64,000 nt of DNA from positions 47,013,554-47,077,553 of the forward strand of contig OX485803.1 in the NCBI GenBank assembly GCA_950295325.1, in the 5' to 3' direction. Below, piece by piece: positions 10,263-22,936 of the stretch. The notes below the pieces were generated by a model. That model worked only from the letters and a program-made list of their open reading frames with translations, was not told where the DNA came from and did no database searches. The translations under genes were made by a program, and so were the position numbers. This stretch comes from Polytrichum commune. Lineage: Eukaryota > Streptophyta > Polytrichopsida > Polytrichales > Polytrichaceae. The first letter of the stretch is position 1. Each line of letters opens with the position of its first letter.

Positions 10263-13200
10263 CGCCTTCTTATGGTTCATATTAGCAGACTTCAATAATT
10301 CATATCAATTTGAGATCAATTCTGAAGCTTTATGGGATTTGTCATGGCTTCTTGAATATGGTTGTGGACACAAAAATTCTAACCTTAAGAATCCAAGTAG
10401 TATAAGGTAGCAAGCAATAAATAATAACCAAATAAGGCCCATCTACTTAAAACCTTAGAACCAATGTTGAGATTTGCACCTGTCACCACATGTCTAAAAG
10501 CACAACCCCCAAATATACACGATGCACATTTGACGGGTGTGATGGGCATTTGAGAAAGCATGTGACTTGTGCAACTCTTAATATTGATAAAAACCCTTAA
10601 AATTGGCATATTGTCATTTAAGAAGAATTTCAACCATCACTTGCTTTTAAACCAAAGATTAGTTTTTCAAGCAAGGAATTATCAGCATTTTAACAAAATT
10701 GGGCATGTATGGCTTCCAATTGGACATGTATTTTCTAATATTGACATTTTTATGAAATTAGTCTACCCCCATTTTTTATGTAAAAAATGATATGCTAAAT
10801 ATGAAGACATCCTACCTGAATGAGCCACTAGAAACTCAAAAAGAGTAACAACATCATCAATACAATCTTCATTGATCTTCGTTTTGACTTTCATAGTATC
10901 ATCAACCAAATATTTACATTTTTTGGACAAATAAATTGTTGAGTGCATTCTCATCTTCAATTCTCCTTTTCTTTTTTTTTCTTTTTTTTACGGGTTTTTG
11001 ATTAAATAAAAAACTTGATAAATCCAAAGTCGATCCAATTGCTTAAATATCAACCAAGTCATATTTTTGTCCAAACCAATTCCTTTGTTCAACTCATGTT
11101 TATGTTCATGATCAATGGCAATCTCTCACAATAGTTTGAGATTGGAAATTGGAATTTGTCATCGTAGATACAATTCAATCTAGTGTGAGGCCATGTACAT
11201 TGAAAACTCAAGACAAACTCAAATTGGATTTAGTTAGGTGTCACTTACAGGTGCATAAGTTGACTCATATCTCCTAAGTCACTATGAAATCGAAGCGTGA
11301 TTTATATATTACACAATGCAACATTGTTTGCCCATAGTGATGGGATATGGTTGATAGGTAGTGGTTGAGGGGACCTTTCTTTTAGTGAGCAATTTTGTTT
11401 TTGGCCTTTCCATATGACATGCATTTTTTCATTTTATGTTTTTCTTTCAATGGCAAAGATTAATTCAAACTTGTATATGCCTTTCTTTTTGCTTGTGACG
11501 GGTGCAAAAAGGTGCCTTGCTCATCATGCTCACAAATATTGCAAGAATAATTATGGGTCTACATTACATGGTCCATAATGGCATGATGTCATTTTGTCTA
11601 GACTGGTTCACAAGTTATATATTTTTGTTACAATGAACACGATCAATCCCTTGCAAGCCGGTTTGAATTAATCACATGATGTCATTTTGATCATATAGAC
11701 CATATCATTCAACTGCAACATTTAAATCTATTAAAGTAAAAAGTCATGCTCATGCAACATTCACTAGTAAGAAAAGAGGGTCTTCTTAACATGACCTAGT
11801 TCATATGTGTCACCTAAGATCCACCAAGAAAAACACTTTGCGTTGAATGTGTGTCGAATTGATCATGTTCTAAGACATAAAGTGATGTTTTGAAAGATCC
11901 TAGGTGGCGACAATATTTCAAGTGGATTGTATTGAAAAAGCGATGTCTCCTCATATTGCTTACACGAGTTCTCTTGAAAGCCGGAAAATTCTAGAGACAA
12001 CTTGCCTAAAGCTTGGTTGAATTGATCCAATCTTTGTAGCTTTGGTTGGTTTGAGTTCAAAGAGTCCGCAACCTCCTCCATCTAGATATGAGCAGCGCGG
12101 ACTAGGTAGTCCAATTTGAATCGTATTAAAAACTACTGAGATAATTTCCAATACATACATTTGATTATATATAGCCCATAAACCCACATTTGCATTCTTA
12201 TATTAAGCTATAAACCCTCTCACTTTGTTCGGTGTTCGCAACTTGTAATTATAATGGTTCGTTATAATCTATATGTTGTCCAATCAACGCAATGCCCCCG
12301 GAGATGGAGTGATGAGGTTCCAATGGAATTGAAGACAAGTTGGTGACCAACATGACCTAGTCTCAAGGCACATGACTTCTTCCCGTTTGGTGTGAAATCG
12401 TGAGCCCAATCATCATCCCCGTGCGAGGGACAAGCTCACAACAAATTATTTGGCCAAAGGTGAGGTCGGAAACCGTTTCTATGTGCGGCACGTCTTTAGC
12501 GCCATTGGCTCTCCGAGGTCGGATGCCGATCGAGGTTCATTAGATCGCGTGTGCTAACAATTCTCAATATACTAACTTACTTGTGGGGAAGAAATTAAAC
12601 AAGTGCTCGCTCGTTACAAGCATTTGTGAACCCTAGTTTGCGACACAAAAGTCACATCGTGTGTTGTGTTTCATGAGAATATATATAGGGGATCGTATCC
12701 CGAGGACAAAGAATAGGAGAAGGTACATGGTGAATGGCGAGGACATGGCATGGAGCGGAGGAATCCATTGTGCAACTGCATGGTAAACATATAGTAATTT
12801 TAGCAACCAATTCTACACGTGACTGTATTTTCCATTATTTGTATCGTGTTGTACATACATTAGTTTTGACCACTTGCCAAGGTACAATTTCATTTCGAGT
12901 CATCTCAGTTCTTCAAAAACACCCTTTGACCTTTTGAGGGTTACATGAATGAAGGAGGGTTGGAGAAGCGCTAAGAGAGGATAATAACATATGTGGGCCT
13001 ATGTGGTTGCGCTCCTCAACTAGTCACTATATTTGAGTCGTATATGGCAAACTCTGTATCCAATACAATTTTTTAATTTTTCTTTTAATTTTCTTTTTAA
13101 AAAACACGTGGTACAGTAAGATTGCACTACATGCCAAGTTTGATATTGAACACAATTGGAATAGCTCATATTATCATGTAAAGAGAAAGATAATCCTCAA

Positions 13201-13475
13201 TTTGACCTCCAATTACTTTTGGACATGGTTTACATTTAAAGGACATATGACGGATTGTGGTCACTGCCATACTGTCAAAGTACCTAATTCAATAACATGC
13301 TCTACATAACAACTCCATTAAATATATATGTTCTAGTGTGATAATGAACTTGATTTTACCATGTGTCGTGTTCGTGACTTGTTATGTAGCATCAAGTGTC
13401 ATGTAACACCTTTCTAGTTGTAACTTGTTGATTGCAAGATGGTTCATGTGGGTCAGTAGCAAATAGCGTGAACCA
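10263..13475. other. Long intergenic stretch
   Basis: No gene recognised. Frames are short (up to 82 codons) and without motifs. A slightly GC-richer patch at about 12290-12560 has no interpretable frame. T-rich tracts lie at about 10970-10990. Confidence 0.45.
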
Positions 13476-13496
13476 CACTAAATAAGATGTGTAGTG
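13476..13496. repeat. Solo CACTAAAT-type terminus
   Basis: A 21-bp unit starting CACTAAATA and ending GTAGTG matches the terminal module of families E-H. No partner end was found, so it is read as a solo or decayed terminus. Confidence 0.4.
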
Positions 13497-15183
13497 TACT
13501 TGTTTAGTCTATTGTTCTTGAGGATTTTAGATCTTTGAGTTTAATCTTTGCTTCAAGAGAATCCATTGGTGAGGTCATCAAGTCACTTAGGACTTAATTC
13601 TTATTTCAATTGATTATTAGCAATAGAGTTATGTGTACAAGTTAAAAGAGATGAAACCAAGGGTTTAGTCCCAAACCTTGAGTTTATGAGATTTAACACA
13701 AAGTCACCCAAGTTTTCTTGATGTTGAAACTACCATACTCAAAGAATGGTGTTTGATTATTGAAAACTAACTTTCTAGCTATTCCTACTAGGATGGGCGG
13801 CCCTACCTAGCCTTGCATAGGCCAATCTAGGATTTAATATAATTAGTCCCATACACATACCCTATTTAGATCCTAAATTTTTTCTTGACGTTTAAGAGAT
13901 GAAAAGAGGAGATCCCAAAATTTCACCCAACTTCCAAAATAGGCACTAATGTACAACAAACTTTCAAAAATGCACTAATGTATGACAAGCTAACAAACTC
14001 TTAATAGAAACCCATGGTCTTGTCCCTTTTTAAGGGACTCTATGGCTAACTCCAATGACCTTTGGCCTTTTGTCTCAATACATGAATGTAAAGAAGTCTG
14101 AGGTTTCAGTTAAGTTTATAATGATTTTTTTCCAACATCTCCTCATATATAGTAATCTACAACAAAGCCAAAAATTAATCAAATGCATGAGGATATCAAC
14201 AAATTGACACGAGGAACATAAACGTTGAGCTTAAAATTCTAGGAGCAATATTGAATATCAACTTACAGTGATACTTGTAGATATCCTTAAATGATTTGCC
14301 AAGTTTATGGGCATGTGCATTTCAAAGTTGTATACATACAAATACTTCATAACATTATTCAACTATGAGGTGTTGTTGTCACCTTGTTTGAAGCACTAGG
14401 AAAGCTCTTGGAATAGATTTCTCATGGTCTAACTACAATAAGGTTTATCAAAATTTTGTCACACGTCACCCTTCTCCCACGATGCTTGACACTCCTTTGA
14501 ATAGCTGCCATGCTTTATTTTTCAACTTAGCATAAGTTCATATCCAAGACATAACACAATCATAGAATGGCCATCAAATTTCATTAATGGTTGGTATTTT
14601 GAATTATTAATATTGCCTCAAGCATGAGTACTTTAGAAATGGAAGGAGGTAAGCAAATGTTTGCTATCTCCCCAAGGATGGGTTTCAAGAGTAGCAACCA
14701 CAGAAGGTTAGGAAATATGAGAGGGCAAAGAAACAACACATGTTGATTTAATCATATTATTCATGTACTTATTATGATTTATTGAAGTCTCTAACACCCG
14801 GTTCCGTGAACGAGGTCTTAGACCCCCCTCGTAAACATTTAGATCTCTTGTTGAACTCTAGGATGATGTATCCCTTGTGGAAAGCCGCCTTGAGCTTTAA
14901 ATGGCTATCACATATGCAAACAAAAGTGACTTGGAAGTTGGTAAATCATTGTTGGTGCAAATGAAGAAGAAAAGCAAACAACCTCTTTAATGAAGTCAAT
15001 TACATGGCCAAAGTAGCTACCTACATGTCCAATCAAGTACAACTGTAACCAATACTGTAGTGTGGTGGGCCATTTCTGCTAGACGCTAGCTTGCATGCAT
15101 AGTATTGTCACTAAACGTGCCCCTAGCAATCAACAATTGCCATTTGCGGCTCCAAATGGCCACCAAAAACTGTCTTCAACTCA
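13497..15183. other. Intergenic, AT-rich
   Basis: No supported gene or repeat. Short frames only. Confidence 0.45.
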
Positions 15184-15681
15184 GGGCCACTTCACACACG
15201 CGACTGAGAGCCCGTGACCATTACACTTCAAGCACTCTCATTGGTGGAAAAGGCGGAGCCGGTCCAAATTCACTTCACACTACACTTGAGGGACCAACGG
15301 AGTATGTGAATGCAAGATGGATGTAAAGTCTACATGGATTCCTACATGGCATCAAATGGATTGTGTTTCATGGTCACTTGGACTATTTTCAAAAACACCT
15401 CTTGGAGGTAGGCCTCACACAAAACCTGGGAGACCATGGCGCTCCGAATGCTCACAACTATTGATCTATTCTATTTTATCATGTGCGAGGACCTCAATGA
15501 ATGAAAATTCCTTGAAATGCCATTTGGTTGAGGGCCCCGTCACATATGACGTCACACTACACTTGAGGATTTGTGACCACACTACATGATTCTGAAGGTG
15601 TTTTGGGACGGCCTTTGAACACTTTCTTTGGGCTCTCACAATTTCACGGTCACGGCTCTTGGCTCGTGTGTGAAGTGGCCC
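15184..15681 (-). mobile_element. Family B MITE (copy B2, inverted relative to B1)
   Basis: Begins GGGCCACTTCACACACG and ends GTGTGAAGTGGCCC, 498 bp, the same length as B1. Flanks are TCA and TCC, so the expected TTA duplication has decayed or the ends have changed. The interior matches B4 strand for strand and B1/B3 in inverse. Non-coding; frames within it (15105-15326, 15317-15589) are not genes. Confidence 0.8.
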
Positions 15682-16184
15682 TCCTCACTGCGGCAATGCT
15701 TTTGTTTGTAGCCCTCTCCTCCAGCGCATGAGCAAGCTCGCTCTCAACTTTCATACCAAACTCAAACCACTGGCTACACAAATCAAGCATCTTCATGCTG
15801 TAAACATAAATCGTGATAAAACTTTAAAAGAGACTACATATGTCCCATCCTAGGTCATTGAGACACTGACCTCTAATCTAAATAGCTTTCACATCACAAG
15901 CTTCGTTGATAGATAAGTGGCGGTGATCATGGAACTCATACTTGATACGAACTGCTAAGTACTCTTACTCTACCTCACATACCCTGAAGTGGGGACAGTG
16001 TCTTCATGGGATGGGGTTTGTATCCCCAACTAACCTCCATTACTTGGCATGCACCAATTGCCATCCTCGTCTTCTTCTTCTTCTTCTTCTTCTTCTTCTT
16101 CTTCTTCTTCATCTTCCTCTTTGCAATGACCACTGTCATATTGTGCTTGCAAATAGGAGGCATGAGTCCACAAAATGGCACTAA
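15682..16184. other. Spacer with (CTT)n microsatellite
   Basis: No gene. A pure CTT repeat runs at 16071-16110; it produces artificial poly-Leu, poly-Phe and poly-Lys open frames on both strands. Confidence 0.7.
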
Positions 16185-16698
16185 GGGGCGGTGTACACTA
16201 TGGACCATGAAGTCGTCCCACGTAAGAGGCCTATTTTGCGTGGGACGACTTCATGGGACGACTTCCATGGTCCGAGTTACTAAAATATTAGTTTTCATGG
16301 TTCATGGGCCCTTCACTAGGTGTAAACCGAATGTGGACCAAGAGGAATGACCACACACCAAAAAGTGAAGGTGCTGATTTTTTTAATACATGCCCAAAAA
16401 CATTCGGGAAAAAAAATATTAAAAAAAAAATCGGCCAATGGCTGATTTTCAGCCTTACGGCTCCCTTGATTTCCGTTGAGTCGAGCATTTTGCCTTGCCT
16501 CAACGGAAAACCCGTTGGACCATGGCACATTATCCAAATGGCAGATTTTAGTAGTTTTTGGGGACCTCAAAGTTAGTGGTCATTCTCCTTTTTTTCAAGG
16601 TAGTGTAAAGCCAAATGGGACCAAGAGCACTTTACTCTCCAATCACAGATTTTAGAATTTCATGGTCATGGCTCTTGGTCCGTAGTGTAAACCGCCCC
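16185..16698. mobile_element. Family A MITE (copy A3)
   Basis: Ends GGGGCGGTGTACAC and GTGTAAACCGCCCC, flanked by TAA at 16182-16184 and 16699-16701. Length 514 bp. The right half (from about 16430) is nearly identical to A4 at 43320-43592, so the pair is young or gene-converted. The left half instead carries an inverted piece of the A1/A2 interior (ACTAGGTGTAAAC ... GTGGACCAAGAGG), so this copy is a composite. A perfect 18-bp inverted repeat, CCATGAAGTCGTCCCACG, sits at 16205-16222 and 16239-16256. Confidence 0.85.
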
Positions 16699-16701
16699 TA
16701 A

Positions 16702-17886
16702 GTAACTTGATATGGGCACTTGACCACTTTGATTTTGGCATAATCTATCGAGCTCACAAACCCAAGGAGATGCCGCCTTCTTTTTTATTTCTTTGCAAGT
16801 TAGGTGTTCAGAACAAAGTTGAGAAGATGAAAACCACTAAAGTCACCCCCTTGAGCCCAGGGCTCTCGGTAGGGGTTCTTGGACTCGGATGGTAGTATCC
16901 TTTGCTCGTTTGCATCCACCTCCTTTTGCTAATCGCTCAGCTCCTCAATCAGCACGCACTTCGGCAAGAATTTTTTTTAAAACAATACAAAAATAATAGG
17001 AACGTCCATATCCAAGTACCGGCATGAATATGAACCCGTTAGCCATATGTTGATCACGGTTAACCATGAAAATTTAGCAAGAGCCTCCAAACTTGCGACC
17101 CCCTGTAATCATTCATGAGGTTGTGACACTAACTGTTTGTTGCCTACGCTAACCAACCGCCCGACGCCTCACCATATAAAGAGTGATTATTCAAACATGT
17201 TGGTGTTTAAATACTCCTCTTGGCTACCTCCTTAATTAAATGGAGTTGAATCAAAGCCTCAAAGTGACATCGTTGCCTCCTCTCTGGCAATTGGTGATGC
17301 GACCTAACAAGCATCTAAGCCAAAGGATATCGAAACCCTAACCCCTAACCATAAAAAGTGACGTGGCCATCTCAGTGGCCTGCATTTCGGGAAAGGCCTA
17401 TAAGCCTCCTCCTCGGTCATGATCTGAATCTCAACAACATTTGAACTGAAATATTTTTGTGGTCGCCTCACAATTATGAGCCATGCGGTTACATAACCAA
17501 CATGGCCTCTAAGTGGCCAACACATTTGGTGCTCTACCAAATTCAAACCCACAGCCACATGTGACAATTGGCAGCTTCTCCCCCACCTTCTCTGTTTTGG
17601 TACCCTATTAGTTTGTTAACCACCTGAACTAGGTGCCCATATAGGGGCATTCTTCACATTAGGCACATCTACCTTACACCTTTCCATGCTTGGAGACCAC
17701 ATTCAAAACTGAATTTGGAAAGGACTACGGATTTTTTGAGAGCATTAATTCGAAAATGTACGGAGGACACACAAAGTATGGCTGCTATCCTAAGTAATTT
17801 TATTTTTTTGTTTGTTTAGGGTAGGACATGTTTGTGTACCTTACTAGCTATCTACAAGTTCAATATCAACAATAGGGAATTTATAA
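16702..17886. other. Intergenic with repeat Q copy
   Basis: Holds repeat Q at about 17007-17072 (GTCCATATCCAAGTACCGGCAT ... ATGTTGATCACGGTTAACCATGA in outline), shared with 28420-28485. No gene; the 87-codon minus frame at 17304-17567 shows no motif. Confidence 0.5.
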
Positions 17887-18254
17887 TCCCAAGCTAAATC
17901 ACATATGTGTTCGGTTGGGTCCTGCCCCTCCCACACCTCCTTCATTGCCCGGTCTTGTTGCCTACACCTATGTGGGAACTCTTCCTTGTTGGGAGCCAAA
18001 TTGACAACACCCGGTCACTTAAGCCATTATGCGGCCCCTTAAGCTCCTTTGGCATGTGAAGGAACTTCATCAATTAACATGAGAATAATGAAAGTGATGT
18101 CAACTTTAATATATGTAATTTTGACCAGGTATTATCACATTGGTTCCCAACAGGGAAGAGTTCCCACACAGATGCGGGCAAGAAGACCATGCAGTGAAGG
18201 AGGCGTGGGAGGGGCGGGGGGCCCAGCCAAACACAGATGTGATTTTGCCCGGGG
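17887..18254. mobile_element. Family J element (copy J2)
   Basis: Same architecture as J1: GCTAAATCACAT at the left, inverted GATGTGATTTTGCCCGGGG at the right, with GGGAACTCTTCC / GGAAGAGTTCCC and CCAATGTGATA-type inner blocks, and the shared core AATAATGAAAGTGATGTC. The 5' CCGGGG is degraded to CCCAA. Length about 368 bp. The J1/J2 likeness over the whole length shows a dispersed family. Confidence 0.8.
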
Positions 18255-18789
18255 CGATTTTAATAGTGATATTCGAAGATGACAAAAGTAGCAGTTATTT
18301 TATTTTAGGGGTGCACGGTTTTGGACATTGCTACACTGATAATTTCAGGGCCCAACAATTTTAGGTTTTGGGTGTCTCAAGTTAATAAGACGCAAGACAG
18401 TTGCATAAAGCCCTATGCTTTTAAGTCGGTCCTCCCCTGCCACTTCATGATATCCTTTAACATGTTTGCTCTTTTAATCTGCTATGAATTAGCCGGACCT
18501 TATATTCTACATGCTCAATACTTTCATAATATTATTCAGCTCCATGGTTGTGTGCCATTCTATATTACACATCGGACATGAGCCTTCACTATCTTACCTT
18601 CATAAGAATCAAATTTTAAAAAATAAGAAGAAATTGATGCGGTACGAATAATGAATAATGTCGGTTTGAATAGTGAGAAGATTATGAATAATTTTGGAAA
18701 TTTCAATGATATGTTTTTATCGGTAGTAATATCATGGATGAAGATTGAGATGAATGATTTTCTTGCAAATGTTCTTGGGATGAACAATA
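18255..18789. other. Intergenic
   Basis: Short frames without motifs; nothing recognised. Confidence 0.45.
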
Positions 18790-19735
18790 TTTCATGTGCA
18801 TAGTGCTGGAAGTATAAACTCCATCCAAATTTTCAAGTTCAGTGTGAATGTATGAATAGCAAACAAATATTCCCTATTTTTGAGGGGCCCATGGAATGTA
18901 ATCTCGGGGGGGGGGGGGGGTCACTGGAGAAAATCGTAGAAACAATGTGTGATAAAAATAAGGTCCAATATATTCATTGTAGATAAATTTTGCCAAAAAT
19001 GTACATACAATATAAGGTTTTAAAATAATGAAACATGTTTACATGTAAAATACCATCACATGTAATAGCCTCTTTCATCTAGTCAGTACATGTTAAATAG
19101 CGTGGAAACAATTACTAGAAGTAATGGGTCTAGGGTAGGGTCTGTGCTAGTGGATGAAAAGAGGTAATTTTTTCTGTTGAAAAAGCTTGGATGGATGACT
19201 TTGTAGGTTGGTTGGCTTGAACATTACTGAACCAACGTATCCAATGTCGAGTTAATGCGAGTTCATGTTTTGATGTATTTCATGCGAGTTTACCATCGTG
19301 GTTGAATTTCATAATTCATGGTTGTAAGAAGAGAAATGTCCTTCATGAAAAAAAATGATTGCTTACAAATTAAAAAAAAATGAGGTGTAAGAAAGAAAAT
19401 GCAATGTAAGAACTAATGGACAATAGTTGGGCTCCGAGAAAAAAAAATGGGTATAGTAAAAAACATTGATCGCTTGGGGTAGAAGAAAAAATGCAATATA
19501 AGTAAAATAGGGTATTTTTAAATGATTCCCCAAAATTTTATAGTTAATGATAGGGTGTATTAAAATACAAGCATTTCCCTTTATTTTGAGAATAACCATA
19601 CCTTATAATTTTTCTGCAAGGTAAATAGCCCCTCGATAAATAGGTCCTAAGCGCACGTGTATGCAAAATATAAGAGGGAGTGAACCCCCCCCCCCCCCCC
19701 CTCCTTGAGCATGTAATTGCCATATTCTAGGGTCA
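18790..19735 (+). repeat. Diverged long repeat S (copy S1)
   Basis: Weakly similar, in order, to 32880-33670: GTACATGTTAAATAGCGTGG versus GTACATATTAAATACCGTGG, GGATGGATGA, GGTAAATAGCCCC and AGAGGGAGTGA versus AGAGGAAGTGA. It contains G15 (18906-18920) and C17 (19685-19701) runs that the other copy lacks. Type unknown. Confidence 0.4.
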
Positions 19736-19951
19736 TGAAATTGACCCACATGGCTGAATAATGTTATGCTAGTGTAAACGTTGTTAATGATAGTTCAGAA
19801 GCATGTATGGGTAAAAGTACTTGAACCATGTTTGGTTCATAGATCATAGTTCTTCATGAACTAACGGCATATGCAGTTCAAAAGACCCCATCAACCAATA
19901 CTTGAAGGACTTTTTGTTTTGGAACACAAGAGGCACATGGCCACTTGGCTA
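19736..19951. other. Spacer
   Basis: No feature seen. Confidence 0.4.
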
Positions 19952-20323
19952 CACTAAATATCATATTTAGTGTCACCAATTCTAATGGTCTTGCTGAATA
20001 CTAATTGTAGACCGCAATACAATGTCCCCAACACTAAAGGTTGATCCAACATTATTTGTCATTCCTTATAAATCTTGTTGGGATCATAGATGTACAATGA
20101 TGCAATTACCTATCACTTACCAAGTGATTTTTCATCCAAAATTCAAGCATCCATGAAAATATTTCATCACAAGTTGCTGACAAACGAAGGTAGGGTTTTG
20201 GCCAATGGGTGAACTCACCCATCATCCATGAGAGTCTTTGTTCACTTATTGATAAGAATTGTCATCCAAAAAGACACCATATTGAAATTAATTACCATAT
20301 GACGCTAAATATTATATTTAGTG
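19952..20323 (-). mobile_element. Family E MITE (copy E1, inverted)
   Basis: Both ends are palindromes of about 21 bp of the form CACTAAATAT-C-ATATTTAGTG (right end has CGCTAAAT). TA lies outside each end (19950-19951 and 20324-20325). The interior, read in inverse, matches E2 and E3: GGTGACACTAAA, TATTGAG/CTAATTG, AGGAATGACA, and a CACTTR...GTGAT box followed by TTTGGATGA. Length 372 bp. Non-coding. Confidence 0.75.
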
Positions 20324-20602
20324 TAGTTTTTTCGTCAAGTAGAGAGAAGGTTTCACAGTCAGGATTCAAACTGCCAACCATTCCATTTTGATTATGGGTA
20401 CTTCTCCACTATCATCACGTTGTTTAAGACCATCTCATATCTCATACTTGAAGGACTCAAGGGTGCCTAAAGTCCATTTTATTCCTACCTAATTGGCAAG
20501 TGTTAAAACTATGTTGACATTCTTATGGGTCAAGTATGATCACACAATGCAATGTTCAGTGAATAGACAAGGAAATGATTGCTTGGACCTTGAACTCTAA
20601 AT
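20324..20602. other. Spacer
   Basis: No feature seen. Confidence 0.4.
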
Positions 20603-20623
20603 CCTAAACCCTAAACCCTAAAC
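20603..20623. repeat. Interstitial plant-type telomere repeat
   Basis: About three consecutive CCTAAAC/CCCTAAA units. This is the telomere heptamer of most plants; such short tracts are common internally and do not imply a chromosome end. Confidence 0.75.
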
Positions 20624-20767
20624 CAACACATTGTACGATTTAGCATGTTTATGAAGCCCATTTGGATGAGTGGTATATAAATAAAAACAACGTCGAGGCT
20701 TCTTTTACCCTGACGTGAATGGGAGCCCGTTCTACTCTACCGTGATCATGTTTGACCAAGTGTCATT

Positions 20768-21115
20768 GTAGGGCAGAGCCCTACATTGGGTGCCCATACC
20801 CATGCCCATACCCACCCATGCCCATGGGTTTTGGGTGGGCATGGGTGCAATATTATTGTTCATGGGTGGGCATGGGTGGGCATGGGTGGGGCACAATTAC
20901 ACAATCATACAAGACACATTACACAATTACACAATACACATTACACAATTTTTGAATACATGGGCGCAATTTGAATAGCATGGGTGGGCATGGGTGGGGC
21001 GTGGGTGGGCACATGTCATGCTATGGGTGGGCATGGGTGCGCACATGTTGTGCTATGGGTGGGCATGGGTGGGCATAGGTCACTGCATATGGGCATGGTC
21101 TGGGTATGGGTGCAA
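20768..21115 (+). repeat. CATGGGTGGG minisatellite
   Basis: Degenerate tandem repeats of a decamer CATGGGTGGG (with ATACCCATGC-type inverted units at the left, 20790-20827), broken by an ACACAATTAC-rich segment (20891-20951). The left margin carries a GTAGGGC-AGA-GCCCTAC palindrome (20768-20784), and GGGCTCTACTGTAGGGG follows the right margin (21133-21149), so the array may sit inside an inverted-repeat element. The Gly/Trp/His-rich frames here come from the repeat and are not genes. Confidence 0.8.
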
Positions 21116-22010
21116 TTAAACAGGAAAATGTTGGGCTCTACTGTAGGGGTACTTCCTCCCTCTCAGGACGTGGGCTCCGTTAGTTTACCCATCGGTTCAG
21201 TTCCTAGCCTCTAGGGGGGATCGACAGGGGGTTGTTTGTTGTCTAATTTTCTTTTGTTTAATATCAAATATGTTAGGTATAAATTGATGAGTGGTATGTA
21301 TGATTGGCTCAACAAATTGGTTTAGACACGGTAGAAGTAGAAAAAATAAGTAAACATTGCACATTGTATAAATTTCCTATAGATTTTTTAAGTTAGTGGC
21401 ATCTTAACTCCTAAATCCCTCTGTAAATCCACATGTTTTACTTCAAAAGGTTCCCAAAATCATCCTGATACTCATCCAAAACCATCCCCATTTATTGTTT
21501 TCAAACTAAGTCCATTGTTTCCCCAAAAAGTGCCCCCATTTTTCTTCACACTACATTTGCACTAAAACCAACACTTCACCATACAAAAAACCTAAGCGCT
21601 TATTAGTTTTGCATATGGAATCTTAATCAAACATATAAGTACCCACCCTAACTACGTTCCAATGCTTGGCCATATCCAATCCCACTTTTGCCCAAAGCCA
21701 TCCGTGCTTTACTTTGGAGGCATGCATAAGGTTTAAGGTGTTCCAATTCAGGGATTATGAGGTGGGCATAGTTGTTGGTTTTCAATGAGATGTTGGTTAT
21801 AGCACCCTCTCATTGAGGTAGATATGTGTTATTCGAATATTTTTCAATTTGCAGCCATTTCTCATATGATAGAAAACAAGTAATTGTCATAGAGTGTTTT
21901 TTTGCTATAGCTTTTATACAATAATTATTTCTTGAGATTTGCCACAAAATTTGCTCAACATCTACTCAAATTCCATGTGGATATCGTAGTTTGGTACCAT
22001 AAAAGATAAA
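21116..22010. other. Intergenic
   Basis: AT-rich, no recognised gene or repeat. Confidence 0.45.
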
Positions 22011-22330
22011 TCATGAAACACCTTAAGGTAGTGCGAGATGATTAGCAAATCCAAATCATGCATATAGCACTCTACCTCATAAATTTTTTATCCTCATATG
22101 AATATTTGATTCACTATGAGAGTTAAGATTTTTGCCCTCATTAAGAGGCCATATACCCCCCCCCCCTTCTAATCACGTTGACTATCGAACCTAGAATGGT
22201 TGGCATAATTTGAATGTATCCCAATCTTGTTTTAGCACATGTCCTTTTGGTGTCTGATTTTACTTGACATTTTACCACATACCACTCAAACATAGGTGTT
22301 TGATTTAGTCTAGTGATGGAATAAGTCACT
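22011..22330 (+). repeat. Dispersed repeat K (copy K2)
   Basis: Shares GTGCGAGATGATTAG, AAATCCAAA, CTCATAAATTTTTTATCC, TTCACTATGAGAG, AGAATGGTTGGCATA and CACATACCACTCAAACATAGG with other K copies. Contains C11 at 22156-22166 where K3 has G11 on the opposite strand. It lies directly upstream of the truncated LINE. Confidence 0.7.
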
Positions 22331-22351
22331 CTATCTTAGTGTACTTATGGT

Positions 22352-22936
22352 TGAATTCTAAAAATACTACCTAACTCCCTAGTAGCTAGAGTAACACAAC
22401 CTCCGCCACCCTTAACAACCAAAATTATGAACCCCGTCTCACAAGAAAATCTAGATAAATTCAACACCAAGTTTTTTGAAGAAAATGCAATCCAACTAAA
22501 TGAAATAACTACCCTACTATGTAACAAGCATCTAACATGTGAACAATGGCACATAGCATGCACACAAATAGACAATATCACCCACAAAATCTCAATAACC
22601 ATAGAGGAAACATGTAAAGCCACACCCATACCCAAACTAATTAGCATAACCAATCAACAAGGAGGCTACTTGCCGAAAAAACTCCAAAAAATATGGAAAA
22701 AACATATAGCAACCTACCACCTAATAAGGAAAACAATATACATCGTACAAAACACAATGAATTGGCGCATGCACCCCGTAATTACTACACTAGGGAGGCA
22801 CAATCACATACGCATACCCCCCCCCCCCTTGGCCGAAAACAACTCACTACAAAATACATGGATTAAGGAATTAGCAACATTAGCCAAAGTAGCAAATGTA
22901 CAAGCTAGAACAATCACAACTAAATACACTAAATAA
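22352..22936 (+). pseudogene. LINE ORF2 segment: linker upstream of RT
   Basis: Open from 22355 through ATG 22427 to a TAA at 22934-22936, about 190 codons. It reads through PPPPLTTK and PVSQENLDKF, then a helical, charged region (LPKKLQKIWKKHIATYH) and WIKELATLAKVANVQA. The same frame continues into the RT after in-frame stops at 22934, about 22991 and about 23108, showing that 22427 is not a real start but an internal Met. A C12 run at 22817-22828 encodes four prolines and may be a homopolymer expansion. Membership rests on continuity with the RT, not on a motif of its own. Confidence 0.7.

Noticed and set aside
15942-16350. Frames with long poly-Leu, poly-Phe or poly-Lys tracts
   Set aside because: These are translations of the (CTT)n microsatellite at 16071-16110 in several phases.
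20603-20623. Telomere or chromosome end
   Set aside because: Only about three heptamers, surrounded by ordinary sequence on both sides.
20752-21214. Gly/Trp/His-rich repeated peptides resembling a structural protein
   Set aside because: All three frames are open because the decamer minisatellite lacks stops; there is no start context and no conserved frame.
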